Of a DNA stretch of 64,000 bases, positions 44,740 through 53,718 are shown piece by piece. Each line of letters opens with the position of its first letter. Within the stretch, counting starts at the first letter, position 1. The position numbers and the translations under genes were made by a program. Below the pieces are notes generated by a model. That model saw nothing but the letters and a program-made list of their open reading frames with translations. It was not told the DNA's origin and made no database searches. This DNA is from DATMER01 sp963741305 (GTDB lineage: Bacteria; Acidobacteriota; Thermoanaerobaculia; Multivoradales; UBA5704), in assembly GCA_963741305.1 (NCBI GenBank), contig CAVUHL010000003.1, forward strand, positions 2,480,001-2,544,000, written 5' to 3'.

Positions 44740-46386
44740 ATGACGCTACCGCCCGATCCGGTCCTGGAGCTGAAGGAGCTGCAGGAGTACTTCGCCGGAC
44801 GTCTGCCCGAACGCCTGGCCGAGTTGGAGAACGCCTGGACCGCGGTGACGTCGTCGAGCTGGGAGACGGAGCGCGTGCGGACGCTGCACCGCCTCACCCA
44901 CTCCCTGACGGGCGCGGGCTCCACGTTCGGCTTCCCCGAGGTGAGCCGCACCGCCCGCGTGCTGGAGAGGTTCCTCAAAACGGTACTTGACGGCAATGGG
45001 CCAGTCCGAAAGGAGGCCTCCGGCCAGGTCGAGCGGCTCCTCGAAGGGGTACGGCGCGCGGCGCTGGCGCCCCCGGTGCCTCAGGCCCCCCTCCCCATCC
45101 GCCATGAGGTCGACCCCAACCGCGGCGACGAGCGCCTGGTCTTCCTGATCGAGGAGGACGCGGAGCAGGCCGCCGGCCTGGCGGCCCAGCTCCGTCATTA
45201 CGGCTACCGTGTGCGCATCCTCGACCGGCATGGCGAGGACCTCGCCGCCGAGGTGGAGCTGGAGCATCCGGACCTGCTGATCGTGGACCTGATGTTCCGG
45301 GAGGGTCCGCTGGCCGGAGCCCGGGCGATCGAGGGCATCCACCGGTCGCGCATCCCCGGTTTTCCGCCGCGCGTGATCTTCCTTTCGGTGCGGAGCGACC
45401 TGGAGGCCCGGCTGGCGGCGCTGCGGGCCGGAGGGGACGCCTACTTCACCAAGCCCGTGGACATCGGCTCGCTGGTCGAGAAGCTCGACCTCCTGACCGA
45501 GCGCCACACAGGCTCACGCTACCGCGTCCTGATCGTCGAGGACGATCCCGACCTCGCGGTCGAGTACGCCGTGATGCTGGATGCCGCGGGCATGGATACC
45601 GAGGCCATCTGCGAGCCGCTGCAGCTCATGGAGCCGCTCTACAGCTTCAGGCCCGACCTGATCCTGATGGACGTCCACATGAACGGCTGCACCGGGCCGG
45701 AGCTGGCGGCCGTGCTCCGCCAGCAGGAGAGCTATCTGAGCACGCCGATCATCTTCCTCTCCGGCGAGGAGGATGTCGACGAGCAGCTCGCGGCGATCGA
45801 TCTCGGCGGTGACGAGTTCCTCACGAAGCCGGTCGATCCCGCGCACCTGGTGACCGCGGTCTCGATCCGGGCGCGCCGCGGCAGGACGCTCCAATCCCTG
45901 ATCTCGCACGACGGCCTTACCGGGTTGCTCAACCACAGCAACCTGAAGCTGCACCTGGAGGCCGAGCTGTCGCGGGCGTCCCGCGAAGACTCCGACGTGG
46001 CCTACGCCATGATCGACCTGGATTTCTTCAAGTCGATCAACGACACCCACGGCCACGCCGCCGGAGACCGCCTGCTGCGCAGCCTCGGCTTGTTCCTGCG
46101 GCAGCGGTTGCGGCGCTCGGACGTTCTGGGCCGCTACGGCGGTGACGAGCTGGCGGTGATCCTGCCGCGGACGAACGGCGCCATCGCGCTGCAGGTGCTG
46201 GAGCGCATCCGGGCGAGCTTCGCCGAGCTCCGGCACCGCGTGGGGGAAACCGAGATCGGCGCCACCCTGAGCTGCGGCATCGCGACCTATCCCGCCCACC
46301 CCACCGCCGGCCTGCTCGTGCAGGCGGCCGACGCGGCGTTGTATGCGGCCAAGCGGGCGGGGAGGAACCGGGTGGAGTTGGGGTGA
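44740..46386 (+). CDS. HPt-REC-REC-GGDEF diguanylate cyclase
   Basis: This 548-aa protein has an HPt domain with His54 (HRLTHSLTGAGSTFGF). REC1 spans about 132-250 with Asp183. REC2 spans about 262-378 with Asp311 (LILMDVHMNG). A GGDEF domain spans 385-548 (SHDGLTGLLNHSNLKLHLEA, DLDFFKSINDTHGHAAGD, RYGGDELAVI). The signature is GGDEL at 467-471, and an RxxD inhibitory site (R458-D461) lies five residues upstream. It should make cyclic di-GMP under phosphorelay control. The string GGDEF at 356-360 belongs to REC2 and is coincidental. Confidence 0.9.
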   Translation: MTLPPDPVLELKELQEYFAGRLPERLAELENAWTAVTSSSWETERVRTLHRLTHSLTGAGSTFGFPEVSRTARVLERFLKTVLDGNGPVRKEASGQVERLLEGVRRAALAPPVPQAPLPIRHEVDPNRGDERLVFLIEEDAEQAAGLAAQLRHYGYRVRILDRHGEDLAAEVELEHPDLLIVDLMFREGPLAGARAIEGIHRSRIPGFPPRVIFLSVRSDLEARLAALRAGGDAYFTKPVDIGSLVEKLDLLTERHTGSRYRVLIVEDDPDLAVEYAVMLDAAGMDTEAICEPLQLMEPLYSFRPDLILMDVHMNGCTGPELAAVLRQQESYLSTPIIFLSGEEDVDEQLAAIDLGGDEFLTKPVDPAHLVTAVSIRARRGRTLQSLISHDGLTGLLNHSNLKLHLEAELSRASREDSDVAYAMIDLDFFKSINDTHGHAAGDRLLRSLGLFLRQRLRRSDVLGRYGGDELAVILPRTNGAIALQVLERIRASFAELRHRVGETEIGATLSCGIATYPAHPTAGLLVQAADAALYAAKRAGRNRVELG

Positions 46387-46388
46387 GG

Positions 46389-46549
46389 TCAACTCCACTC
46401 GTTCTTCTGCACCACCGGCAACTGCAACGCCCGCTCGCGGTCCAGGTCGAGCGAGCCTACGTGAAGCGCCAGCGCATGCGGTCCACGTTGGAGCGCACCG
46501 CTCCGACGGTCGGGTCGACGCTGGCGACGGCGATCTGGATCAGTCTCAT
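46389..46549 (-). pseudogene. Remnant of a nitrilase/NAD+ synthase-type amidase gene
   Basis: The minus strand from ATG 46549 reads MRLIQIAVASVDPTVGAVRS and stops at 46457. This looks like the N-terminus of carbon-nitrogen hydrolase domains such as that of glutamine-dependent NAD+ synthase. Just downstream, in another frame and ending at 46389, is SLDLDRERALQLPVVQKNEW, resembling the end of the same family (an IDLxR-like closing strand). So about 250 central codons appear deleted. The assignment is by pattern only. Confidence 0.4.
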
Positions 46550-46556
46550 CAGGTTT

Positions 46557-46956
46557 CTAAAAGATCTCCAGCTCGGGGACTACCGAGGCAATATCGTCGA
46601 AGTCCCGGTCGCTGTGCAGAAGAAGCAGGTCGTTCTCGATCGCGATCTGTGCCACCAGACAGTCAATCGTGCTCCGGATGGTGATCCCCTTGCGGCGGCA
46701 ACGATAATAGATCCGGGCGGCCTCGGTGTAAGTCGTGAGAGGGTCCTGGGGATGATAGTAACGCTGAGATCGGAGGTAAGCATCCAGGCGAGCGAAGCTC
46801 ACATCCGAATCTGTGCCTTGCAGGATTTTCCTGGTAGATGAGGGAGGTAATGCCGAATGGCTGGCTCTCGTCGAGGATCCGTTGGAACTTCTCGACGGAT
46901 TCCGTGGATGTGCCTCGGAGGTAGTCGATCCAGACCGAGGTGTCCACAAGAAACAT
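46557..46956 (-). pseudogene. VapC-type PIN toxin gene with +1 frameshift
   Basis: From ATG 46956 the frame gives MFLVDTSVWIDYLRGTSTES and ITSLIYQE, then loses homology. The neighbouring frame carries ILQGTDSDVSFARLDAYLRS, STIDCLVAQIAIENDLLLLH and DRDFDDIASV to a stop at 46557. Removing one base from the TTTT run at 46826-46829 restores a 132-codon VapC with all PIN acidic residues. It follows its antitoxin gene directly. A homopolymer indel could be a sequencing error or genuine inactivation. Confidence 0.82.
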
Positions 46957-47160
46957 CTAGGCTTCCTCGGTACGCAGCCGCTTGTAGTCGTAATCCGGCC
47001 GAATTCCTCCTGACCCTCTCAGCTCTCGCACGTCGAGACGCCGCCGGTTCGCAATGAACTCACGAAGCGCCAAATGGACGAGGTCTTTCTTGGTGCTCAC
47101 CTTGGCATAGCGGAACGCCTCTTCAAGGAGAGAGTCATCCAGATCGATGTTGGTGCGCAT
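46957..47160 (-). CDS. VapB-type antitoxin
   Basis: This 67-aa protein starts MRTNIDLDDSLLEEAFRYAK and continues VSTKKDLVHLALREFIANRR, the VapB ribbon-helix-helix pattern. The tail RELRGSGGIRPDYDYKRLRT is the usual toxin-binding segment. AGGAGG stands 9 nt before ATG 47160, and the GTG three codons upstream was rejected. It ends one base before the vapC start. With its toxin frameshifted, the antitoxin may persist as an orphan. Confidence 0.88.
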   Translation of the reverse strand: MRTNIDLDDSLLEEAFRYAKVSTKKDLVHLALREFIANRRRLDVRELRGSGGIRPDYDYKRLRTEEA

Positions 47161-47238
47161 GCCATACACCTCCTATGTGTATTGATGCTATCCCAGGCTG
47201 ACCAAGCCGGCAAGTCTCAGGGGCGCGGTGGCGCGGGG

Positions 47239-48597
47239 TTACTCCCGGAGCGGCTCGATCCAGTCCCGCGTGCCGCGGGAGGCCCGGGCGAGGTTGGTAT
47301 CAGGGTCGATCAGGGGCTGCTTGCGGCGGCCGTTGAAGGAGATCGAGGTAATCACCCGGACCTCCACGTCGCCGAGCCCGGCCTCGCGCAGCTTCCCCGC
47401 GAGATGGATGGCGAGCTGGCGCATCATCTCCGGGTCGTGTTCCATCATGCGCTGCTGCCGTGCGGTCACCGCCGCGTCCAGGTCGCTCAGTGGGAAGGTC
47501 CGGCCCGACCGGGGGTCCACGGCTACGAAGCGGACGGCTCCGCGCTTGTCCCGCAGCTTCATGCGCCAGGAGAAGCGGTGCCCCTCCTCGGTCCAGTCCA
47601 CGTTGCCAGGATAGAGGAAGTGGCGGAAGGGCACGAGGAGCTGGACGGCGAGCCAGACGGCCAGGAGCGTCAGCACGAGCCCCTGCCGCGCCGGGGCGGC
47701 GGTCACTGCCTGGCGAAGCTTGCGGCTGGCCAGCCCCACTTTCCGAGGCCATTCCGGCTCCAGGTAGAGCCCCACCGCCGCCAGCATGAGCCAGGGAAAG
47801 ATCCCGATCGAGAACAGCTCCGAGTTGGTCACATGAAAGATGAACGTCAGGATCAGCGCGGGGATGCGCGTCCGCCGCCAGAGCAGGGCCGGGATGACCA
47901 GCAGGTCGTAGAGCATCCCACCCCAGGAGAAGGCATAGGCGGCCCAGGCCTCCCGCAGGAACGGCAGCCGCAATCCGCCCTCCGTCCCCTCGCGGAGCCA
48001 GAGCCGCATGGGCTGGGCACGCAGGAGCCAGTCGGCGTTGATCTTGGCCAGCCCGCCGTAGAAGTACGCGATACCGAGCTGGAAGCGCAGCAGCCAGAGG
48101 CACCAGGCGGGCACCGTGTCCGACCGCAGCTTCGGCTTCAGCAAGGCATCGAGGGAGAAGGCCCGGTGCGCGGGGATGAAGATCATCAGGAACGCAACGA
48201 GGCTGATCAGGTAGAGGTGGTTCTGGTACTGGGCCGTGTCCAGGAGGAGCATGTAGCTGTGCCCGAGGCAGAACACGGCGCACGCCGCGCGGTAGGCGAG
48301 CCCCAACCCGATGAGCAGGGCCGAGACCGCCATGACCGCGAAAATCAGCTTCATGTTCCCTGCGTCTGCGCGCTCCACCCACTCGAAGCCGGGGTATTTG
48401 AACAGGAAGACCGGCGCCAGGTACGAGCTCTCCAGCCACCCTGCCGTGAAGTACTGGAGGACGTGCCAGAGCATGAGCAGGCCGAAGGCCGCTCGGAAGA
48501 GTGCGGTCGAGGCGACGTCCACCGGCTCGAACAGCCGCTGAAGGAGCGGCAAGTCCGTGGGCGGGCTTGGAATCTTTGTCGGAGAGACGCGCTTCAT
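47239..48597 (-). CDS. HTTM / vitamin K-dependent gamma-carboxylase-like membrane protein
   Basis: This 452-aa protein has the HTTM topology. An N-terminal RLFEPVDVASTALFRAAFGL precedes several helices, including FCLGHSYMLLLDTAQYQNHL, FLMIFIPAHRAFSLD and GIAYFYGGLAKINADWLLRA. The last is the family hallmark of gamma-carboxylase-like proteins. A soluble C-terminal part follows (RFSWRMKLRDKRGAVRFVAV). In animals the relatives carboxylate glutamate, while the bacterial substrates are unknown. It is transcribed divergently from the 5'-3' exonuclease gene. Confidence 0.87.
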   Translation of the reverse strand: MKRVSPTKIPSPPTDLPLLQRLFEPVDVASTALFRAAFGLLMLWHVLQYFTAGWLESSYLAPVFLFKYPGFEWVERADAGNMKLIFAVMAVSALLIGLGLAYRAACAVFCLGHSYMLLLDTAQYQNHLYLISLVAFLMIFIPAHRAFSLDALLKPKLRSDTVPAWCLWLLRFQLGIAYFYGGLAKINADWLLRAQPMRLWLREGTEGGLRLPFLREAWAAYAFSWGGMLYDLLVIPALLWRRTRIPALILTFIFHVTNSELFSIGIFPWLMLAAVGLYLEPEWPRKVGLASRKLRQAVTAAPARQGLVLTLLAVWLAVQLLVPFRHFLYPGNVDWTEEGHRFSWRMKLRDKRGAVRFVAVDPRSGRTFPLSDLDAAVTARQQRMMEHDPEMMRQLAIHLAGKLREAGLGDVEVRVITSISFNGRRKQPLIDPDTNLARASRGTRDWIEPLRE

Positions 48598-48645
48598 GAT
48601 TTGCCGGGATTATAGTCCTGGCAGGTCGTGCTACCGTAAGCCCCG

Positions 48646-49533
48646 ATGACATCCCGGACCGTTTACCTGATCGATGCCAGCCCGTACATCTTCCGCGCCT
48701 ACTACTCGCTCCCGGGCAGCATCCGGGACCCCAAGGGAGTCAAGGTGGGCGCAGTCTACGGTTTCGCGAGCTTCCTACTCAAGCTGATCGCGGACGAGAA
48801 GGTCACCCACCTGGGAGTCGCCTTCGACCGCAACCTGAACGGCAGCTTCCGCAATCGTTTCTATCCCCCATACAAGGAGCAGCGCCAGCCTCCCCCGGCG
48901 GACCTCGTGGCACAGATCGATCCCAGCGTGGAGGTGGCCTCCGCGCTGGGGGCGTTCACCTGCATCGACGACGAGTACGAGGCCGACGACCTGATCGCGA
49001 CCCTGACCGTCCGGCTCACCGCGGAGGGTCACGACGTGGTCATCGTGACCTCGGACAAGGACATGGCCCAGCTCGTGAGCGACCGGGTCTCCCTCTACGA
49101 CTTCGGCAAGGGGGAGCGCTACACGCCCGCGGAGGTGCACGCGAAGTTCGGCGTGCGCCCCGACCAGATCACGGACCTCCTGGCGCTCGCGGGCGACCCG
49201 GTGGACAACATTCCCGGGGTGAAGGGGATCGGACCGAAATCGGCCGCCGAGCTATTGGAGGCCTACGGCCACGTGGAGGACCTCTACGAGCAGTTGGACG
49301 AGGTGCGCTTCGCCAAGATCCGGGCGGCCAAGAGCCTCTACGTCCGCCTGGCCGAGGGGCAGGACAACGCGCTCCTCTCCAAGGTCCTAGCTACCGCAGC
49401 CACGGATGCGCCGGTCAAGGCCGGTCTGGACGACCTGGCCTACGAGGGTGCCCACGCCGAGCGCGTGGACGAGCTCTTCACCCGTCTGGGCTTCAAAGGG
49501 ATCAGGGACCGCGTTCCGGAGCGGACGCCTTGA
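48646..49533 (+). CDS. 5'-3' exonuclease (Pol I N-terminal domain type)
   Basis: This 295-aa protein is a stand-alone flap/5' nuclease. It has VYLIDASPYIFRAYYSLPGS, the metal-binding YEADDLIATL and VIVTSDKDMAQLVSDRVSLY, then DLLALAGDPVDNIPGVKGIG, which forms the helix-hairpin-helix (PGVKGIGPKSAAELLEAYG). No polymerase domain follows. Such proteins remove RNA primers or process flaps alongside Pol I. The start is ATG 48646, 48 bp from the divergent HTTM gene. Confidence 0.93.
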   Translation: MTSRTVYLIDASPYIFRAYYSLPGSIRDPKGVKVGAVYGFASFLLKLIADEKVTHLGVAFDRNLNGSFRNRFYPPYKEQRQPPPADLVAQIDPSVEVASALGAFTCIDDEYEADDLIATLTVRLTAEGHDVVIVTSDKDMAQLVSDRVSLYDFGKGERYTPAEVHAKFGVRPDQITDLLALAGDPVDNIPGVKGIGPKSAAELLEAYGHVEDLYEQLDEVRFAKIRAAKSLYVRLAEGQDNALLSKVLATAATDAPVKAGLDDLAYEGAHAERVDELFTRLGFKGIRDRVPERTP

Positions 49534-49559
49534 TCCGCTCCGGTCCGCGGCCCGGGTGC

Positions 49560-50714
49560 TCATGATTCTGCGAAGGCCCACATGGCTTCGTAGTGGGTCA
49601 GATCCTGCTTTTTCGCCAGATCGTCGATGCTCGTCACCAGGAAGGCGCCGACCCGCCGCGCGATCTCGTGCGCCAGGGGCTTTTTCGAGGTGAAGTCGGT
49701 GTTCGGGTAGCACTGGCGCCAGAACCACTCCAGCCGCGAGGTGAGCGCGCCGCCCAGGGTCAGCACCTGGCCCGGGATGGCGAGGATGCCGCGGTCCGCG
49801 ATCTCCCGCATCAAGTACCGGCCGCGCTCGCCCGGCGGAACGGAGAGGTTGTGCGCCAGGACCAGGACGCTGCCCGGCGGGATCGCAGAGATGTCGCTGT
49901 TCTCCAACTCCTCTCCCCAGGTGGTGGAGATCTGGATACCCCCTCGCTCCAGGCACTCGTTCGTGAACCGGCCTTCGATCGATGGGAGCACCGGCAGGCC
50001 CGGGGGCGGCGGCTCCACGCCGGCGTCGTAAACCAGATCGCTGCACGCCAGGTCCTTGAAACCCTCGGCCAGGAGGTACTCCAGGATGCCCGCGCCCAGG
50101 GCGCCGGCCGAGCCGATCAGCGTATAGCGGGCGCTGCGGTCGCTCAGCAGGCCCACCGAGCCGATGCCTTCCATGATGCCGGAGACCGTGTACGAGGCCT
50201 TGCCGCCGCAGCCGCCGATACCGCAACGCACCCCGAGGACGTGCGGGGTGAAGATGGCCAGGTGATCCGCCAGGCCGGCATAGCGCCCGAAATCCGGTGT
50301 CAGCTTGAACCGGCCGCCCTTGGTGTTCAGGAAGTCCCCGATCTCCCGGAACACCTCCGCGATCAGGGCGGGGAACTCGGGATGCGACGGGTCCTTCAGG
50401 ATGGCGTACAGCGCCTCCGTCTTGGGCCGCATGATGCAGCGCCCGCCTCCCACCCGGCTCTTCAGGTAACCCTTCGGAAGCTCCGGCTCCAGGTCCGCCA
50501 GCAGATCCGATTCCAGGGCGCGGTTGATCATGCCATTCTTGAGATGGCTCTCCTCGAGCATCAACCGCACCAGATCCTCTTCGGCATCGGCGTCGGAGGC
50601 GGACCATCGCACCATTCGGGTGCCGCCGTAGCAGTATTCGACGTCCGGGTCCTGGACACCCGCGACCCACGCATCACAAACCGGACTTGAAATAGTGTGA
50701 ATGTCATAGCTCAT
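49560..50714 (-). CDS. Divergent Glu/Leu/Phe/Val-dehydrogenase-like NAD-binding protein
   Basis: This 384-aa protein has an N-terminal half with GGGRCIMRPKTEALYAILKD and GDFLNTKGGRFKLTPDFGRY. These parallel the glycine-rich substrate region and 'T-x-x-D-x-G' segment of leucine dehydrogenases. A Rossmann domain follows with YTLIGSAGALGAGILEYLLA. The catalytic lysine motif is not evident, so the chemistry is uncertain. It is the third gene of a minus-strand run with asparagine synthase (45-bp gap) and an aminotransferase. That context points to amino-acid or amide chemistry, perhaps building an unusual monomer. Confidence 0.62.
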   Translation of the reverse strand: MSYDIHTISSPVCDAWVAGVQDPDVEYCYGGTRMVRWSASDADAEEDLVRLMLEESHLKNGMINRALESDLLADLEPELPKGYLKSRVGGGRCIMRPKTEALYAILKDPSHPEFPALIAEVFREIGDFLNTKGGRFKLTPDFGRYAGLADHLAIFTPHVLGVRCGIGGCGGKASYTVSGIMEGIGSVGLLSDRSARYTLIGSAGALGAGILEYLLAEGFKDLACSDLVYDAGVEPPPPGLPVLPSIEGRFTNECLERGGIQISTTWGEELENSDISAIPPGSVLVLAHNLSVPPGERGRYLMREIADRGILAIPGQVLTLGGALTSRLEWFWRQCYPNTDFTSKKPLAHEIARRVGAFLVTSIDDLAKKQDLTHYEAMWAFAES

Positions 50715-50759
50715 TGCTCAACCCCTTGTTCCATTGCCTGATCCATCGGAGCAGGCGTC

Positions 50760-52280
50760 TTAGGAAATGAAACGGAAATAGCCGTTTTCGGAAAAGTCGA
50801 AGACCGGGCGCCGGAACCGCTCACTGGGCAGCGGGAACCCGGCGTCGAGGTACTGCTTGAGGAAGAAGGCCTCCTGCGGCGTGCGGATGCTCAGCCCCTC
50901 GACGACCTGCTCAGGCAGCACCGCCCCTTGCCGCGCGTGGTTGAAGAGACGGTTCTGCAGCCCCGTGCCGTCCGGCATCCGGACCTTGGGGCGCTCGGCG
51001 ATGTAGTCCGGCAGCTCGTGCCGGAGGGCCTCCCGCAGGATCCACTTCTCGATCCCGTCCCGCAGCTTGAGGTGCATGGGGATGCGGTAGGCGAAGCTGA
51101 GGAAGTCCTTGTCCAGGAAGGGGACCCGTGCCTCGACCGAGTTCATCATGCTCGACCGGTCGACGCGCTGGAGGTCCGTGCGGTGGAGGTTGGCGACCCG
51201 GTACTTCATGAGCGCCGTCTTGTCGGGGTGCTCCCGGAAGAGGTCGTAGCCGGCGAGGACCTCGTCGCTTCCCTCGCCGCAGAGCGCCACCTTCATACCC
51301 TGGCGGTGGATCTCCCGGTAGACGTAGAAGCCGAGGCAGGAGTCCATGACGTCGATGCCTTCGAAGAACTCGGCCTCGTAGACCACCTTCGGGATGATCC
51401 CGACCATCTCGTCTTCCCGCAGGTAGGTGATGTGCTGCGGGATCCCGAGCTCCTCGCAGTAGCGGCGCGCCACCGCGATGTCGGAGGCGCCTTCGAAGCC
51501 GATCGTGAACGCCGTGACGTTCGGGTGGTGCTTGCGGGCGTAGTGGAGCACCGCGGTGCTGTCCAGGCCGCCGCTGAAGGTGACGGCGACCGGCAGGTCG
51601 GTCTGGACGCGCTTGCGCACCGCCTCTTCGAACAGCTCGCGGAAGCGGGCGACGATCTCGTCCTCCGGCAGGTCGAGGGGTTCGTCGACGAGGCGGAAGT
51701 AGCAGCCGACTCCGTCCTCGGCGACGAAGTGACCGGGCCGGAGGGTCTCGATCTGGCTCGTGAAGGAAGTGAGGCTCTTCTGCTCGGAAGCGAAGTACCA
51801 GGTGCCATCCACGGAGGCGTAGTAGAGCGGCTTGATCCCGATGTGGTCCCGCGCCGCGAAGAACGAGCCGCTCGCCCGGTCGTAGACGACGAAGGCGAAC
51901 ATCCCGTCCAGCTTTTCCAGCAGACGCTCCCGGCCCCACTCCTGGTAGCCGTGGATGATCACCTCGGTGTCGGTCCCGGTCCGGAACTCGCGCCCCGCGG
52001 CGTTCAGCTCCTGCTTGAGGTCATGGTAGTTGTAGATCTCGCCGTTGAAGACGGTCCAGACGGTGCCGGAGGCGTCCGAGATCGGCTGCCGGCCGGTGTC
52101 GCGGCCCACGATCGCCAGGCGGTTGGTGCCCATGGCGAACTCGTCGTAGGCCGCGATCTCGCCGCGGTGCTCGCGGTCGCCCCGGTAGGCGATCGGCTCG
52201 AGCATTGCCGAGAGGAACCGCGAATTGGCTTCAGCTCCAGGAAGGTGACTGCGCTGGATGATGGCAGAAATACCGCACAT
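50760..52280 (-). CDS. Asparagine synthetase-like (glutamine-hydrolysing)
   Basis: This 506-aa enzyme has the N-terminal nucleophile Cys2 (MCGISAIIQRSHLPG). Glutaminase motifs are RLAIVGRDTGRQPI and FNGEIYNYHDLKQEL. The synthetase domain carries the PPi-loop VTFSGGLDSTAVLHYARKHH, ALCGEGSDEVLAGYD and FLDKDFLSFAYRI. It amidates aspartate or an analogous carboxylate using ATP and glutamine. It sits between an aminotransferase and a dehydrogenase-like gene, away from usual asnB housekeeping contexts, so a role in specialised metabolism is possible. Confidence 0.9.
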   Translation of the reverse strand: MCGISAIIQRSHLPGAEANSRFLSAMLEPIAYRGDREHRGEIAAYDEFAMGTNRLAIVGRDTGRQPISDASGTVWTVFNGEIYNYHDLKQELNAAGREFRTGTDTEVIIHGYQEWGRERLLEKLDGMFAFVVYDRASGSFFAARDHIGIKPLYYASVDGTWYFASEQKSLTSFTSQIETLRPGHFVAEDGVGCYFRLVDEPLDLPEDEIVARFRELFEEAVRKRVQTDLPVAVTFSGGLDSTAVLHYARKHHPNVTAFTIGFEGASDIAVARRYCEELGIPQHITYLREDEMVGIIPKVVYEAEFFEGIDVMDSCLGFYVYREIHRQGMKVALCGEGSDEVLAGYDLFREHPDKTALMKYRVANLHRTDLQRVDRSSMMNSVEARVPFLDKDFLSFAYRIPMHLKLRDGIEKWILREALRHELPDYIAERPKVRMPDGTGLQNRLFNHARQGAVLPEQVVEGLSIRTPQEAFFLKQYLDAGFPLPSERFRRPVFDFSENGYFRFIS

Positions 52281-52377
52281 TCTTATAAGTCCCTCAAGTC
52301 ACTGATCACTGAAAGGGGTAAGGCTGGGGGGAGAAGGAGCGGGGATTGGGTTGGCGCAATGGAGGAATAGAGGACAT

Positions 52378-53619
52378 TCACTGCCGCAGTCTCCGGCGTG
52401 CCCCAGCCGCCTTGACGACCCGCCCCAGGCGGCGAATGGCCTCCTCGATGCGCTGCGGCGGGTTGCTCGCGAAGCTCAGGCGCAGGCAGTGACTGGCGTG
52501 GCCGCCCTCCTTGCTCGCGAACACGCTGCCTGGAGAGAAGGCCACCTGCTCGGTCGCCACCGCAGTCCGCAGCAGCACGGTGGCATCCATCTCCCGTGGC
52601 AGCTCGACCCAGACGAACATGCCGCTCGACGGCACGTTCCAGCGCACCTCCGCCGGGAGGTGCTCGTCCAGGGCGCTCAGCATGGCATCGCGCCGCCGGC
52701 GGTACTCCGCCCTGATCTTGTCCAGGTGCTGCGGCATGCCCCCGGCCTCCAGGTAGGCCGAGATCGTCCGGAAGCTGAACGACGGCGTGTCGAGGTCCGC
52801 CGCGTGTTTGAGCATGGACAGCCGCGGCGCCAGCTCCTCGGGAACGATCGCCCAGCCCGCCCGCAGTGCCGGGGCGAGGATCTTGGAAAACGAGCCCAGG
52901 TAGAAGACCCACTTGTCGTCCAGAGCGCGCAGCGGAGGCTCGGGCTTCTCGCCGTAGTAGAGGAAGCCGTAGGCGTCGTCCTCCAGGATCGGCACGCCGT
53001 ACGTCCGGGCCAGATCCACCAGGCGGTGCCGCTTCTCCACGCTCATGCTCACGCCGAGAGGGTTGTGCCCCTCGGTGACCACGTAGATGAGGCAGGGCCT
53101 CGCGCCGCGCACCAGGAGCGACTCCACCTGGTCCACGTCGATGCCGGTCTGCGGGTCGGTCGAGACGGTCAGGATCTCCACCTGCTGGCGCTTGACCGCC
53201 AGTTGGATGCCGTCGTAGACCGTCTCTTCGAGAATGACCTGGGAGCCCGGATCAATGAGCAGCCGGCAGAGCAGGTCCATGGCCTGTTGCGAGCCGGTGG
53301 TGAGGAAGATCTGCTCGGGCCGGACCCGGACTCCCCGCACCGCCATCAGCTCCGCGATCTGCGCCTTGAGCGGCTTCAGCGGGGGCGAGTACTGCATGCA
53401 TCCGGGGTCGGTGGCGAGCAGGTGCGCGGCGGCCTCGGCCAGCGCGGCCATGGGGAACAGGTCCGCGGCGGGCAGGCCCACGGCCAGGGAGAGGATGCCT
53501 GGCCGCGTGGCCAGCTCCATGACCTCGCGCAGCCCGGAGAGCTGGATCTCCGCCATGGAGCGGGCGAGGCGCACCTCTTTCGTTGGGGAGATGGGCTTGG
53601 CTTGTAGGATTCTGGACAT
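52378..53619 (-). CDS. PLP-dependent aminotransferase (fold type I, 2-aminoadipate/MocR-like)
   Basis: This 413-aa protein has FLTTGSQQAMDLLCRLLIDP, EDDAYGFLYYG, and the PLP lysine in YLGSFSKILAPALRAGWAIV. The C-terminal Arg region is CLRLSFASNPPQRIEEAIRR. The profile resembles LysN/2-aminoadipate transaminases and the catalytic half of MocR regulators, but no winged helix precedes it. It is the first gene of the aminotransferase-asparagine synthase-dehydrogenase run and is bounded upstream by a 13-bp hairpin. Confidence 0.9.
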   Translation of the reverse strand: MSRILQAKPISPTKEVRLARSMAEIQLSGLREVMELATRPGILSLAVGLPAADLFPMAALAEAAAHLLATDPGCMQYSPPLKPLKAQIAELMAVRGVRVRPEQIFLTTGSQQAMDLLCRLLIDPGSQVILEETVYDGIQLAVKRQQVEILTVSTDPQTGIDVDQVESLLVRGARPCLIYVVTEGHNPLGVSMSVEKRHRLVDLARTYGVPILEDDAYGFLYYGEKPEPPLRALDDKWVFYLGSFSKILAPALRAGWAIVPEELAPRLSMLKHAADLDTPSFSFRTISAYLEAGGMPQHLDKIRAEYRRRRDAMLSALDEHLPAEVRWNVPSSGMFVWVELPREMDATVLLRTAVATEQVAFSPGSVFASKEGGHASHCLRLSFASNPPQRIEEAIRRLGRVVKAAGARRRLRQ

Positions 53620-53676
53620 GGCGGCAGAGTAGGCCCTATACGCAACGGTGCATCAGGACGGGGAAACGGGACAAGA

Positions 53677-53705
53677 CCCGGCGGGCAGCCGTGCTGCCCG
53701 CCGGG
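53677..53705. terminator. Strong hairpin between two minus-strand genes
   Basis: CCCGGCGGGCAGC (53677-53689), loop CGT and GCTGCCCGCCGGG (53693-53705) make a perfect 13-bp stem. It starts 13 nt after the stop of the DUF1579-like gene and lies upstream of the aminotransferase gene. The minus-strand sequence after it (TCTTGTCCCGTTT) is only mildly T-rich, so this is probably an intrinsic terminator with a weak tract. Confidence 0.65.
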
Positions 53706-53718
53706 CGGACCGGTCTGC

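Noticed and set aside
45805..45822. A GGDEF string at residues 356-360 of the diguanylate cyclase
   Set aside because: It falls in the alpha4-beta5 part of the second receiver domain (DLGGDEFLTKPVD). The true cyclase signature is GGDEL at 467-471.
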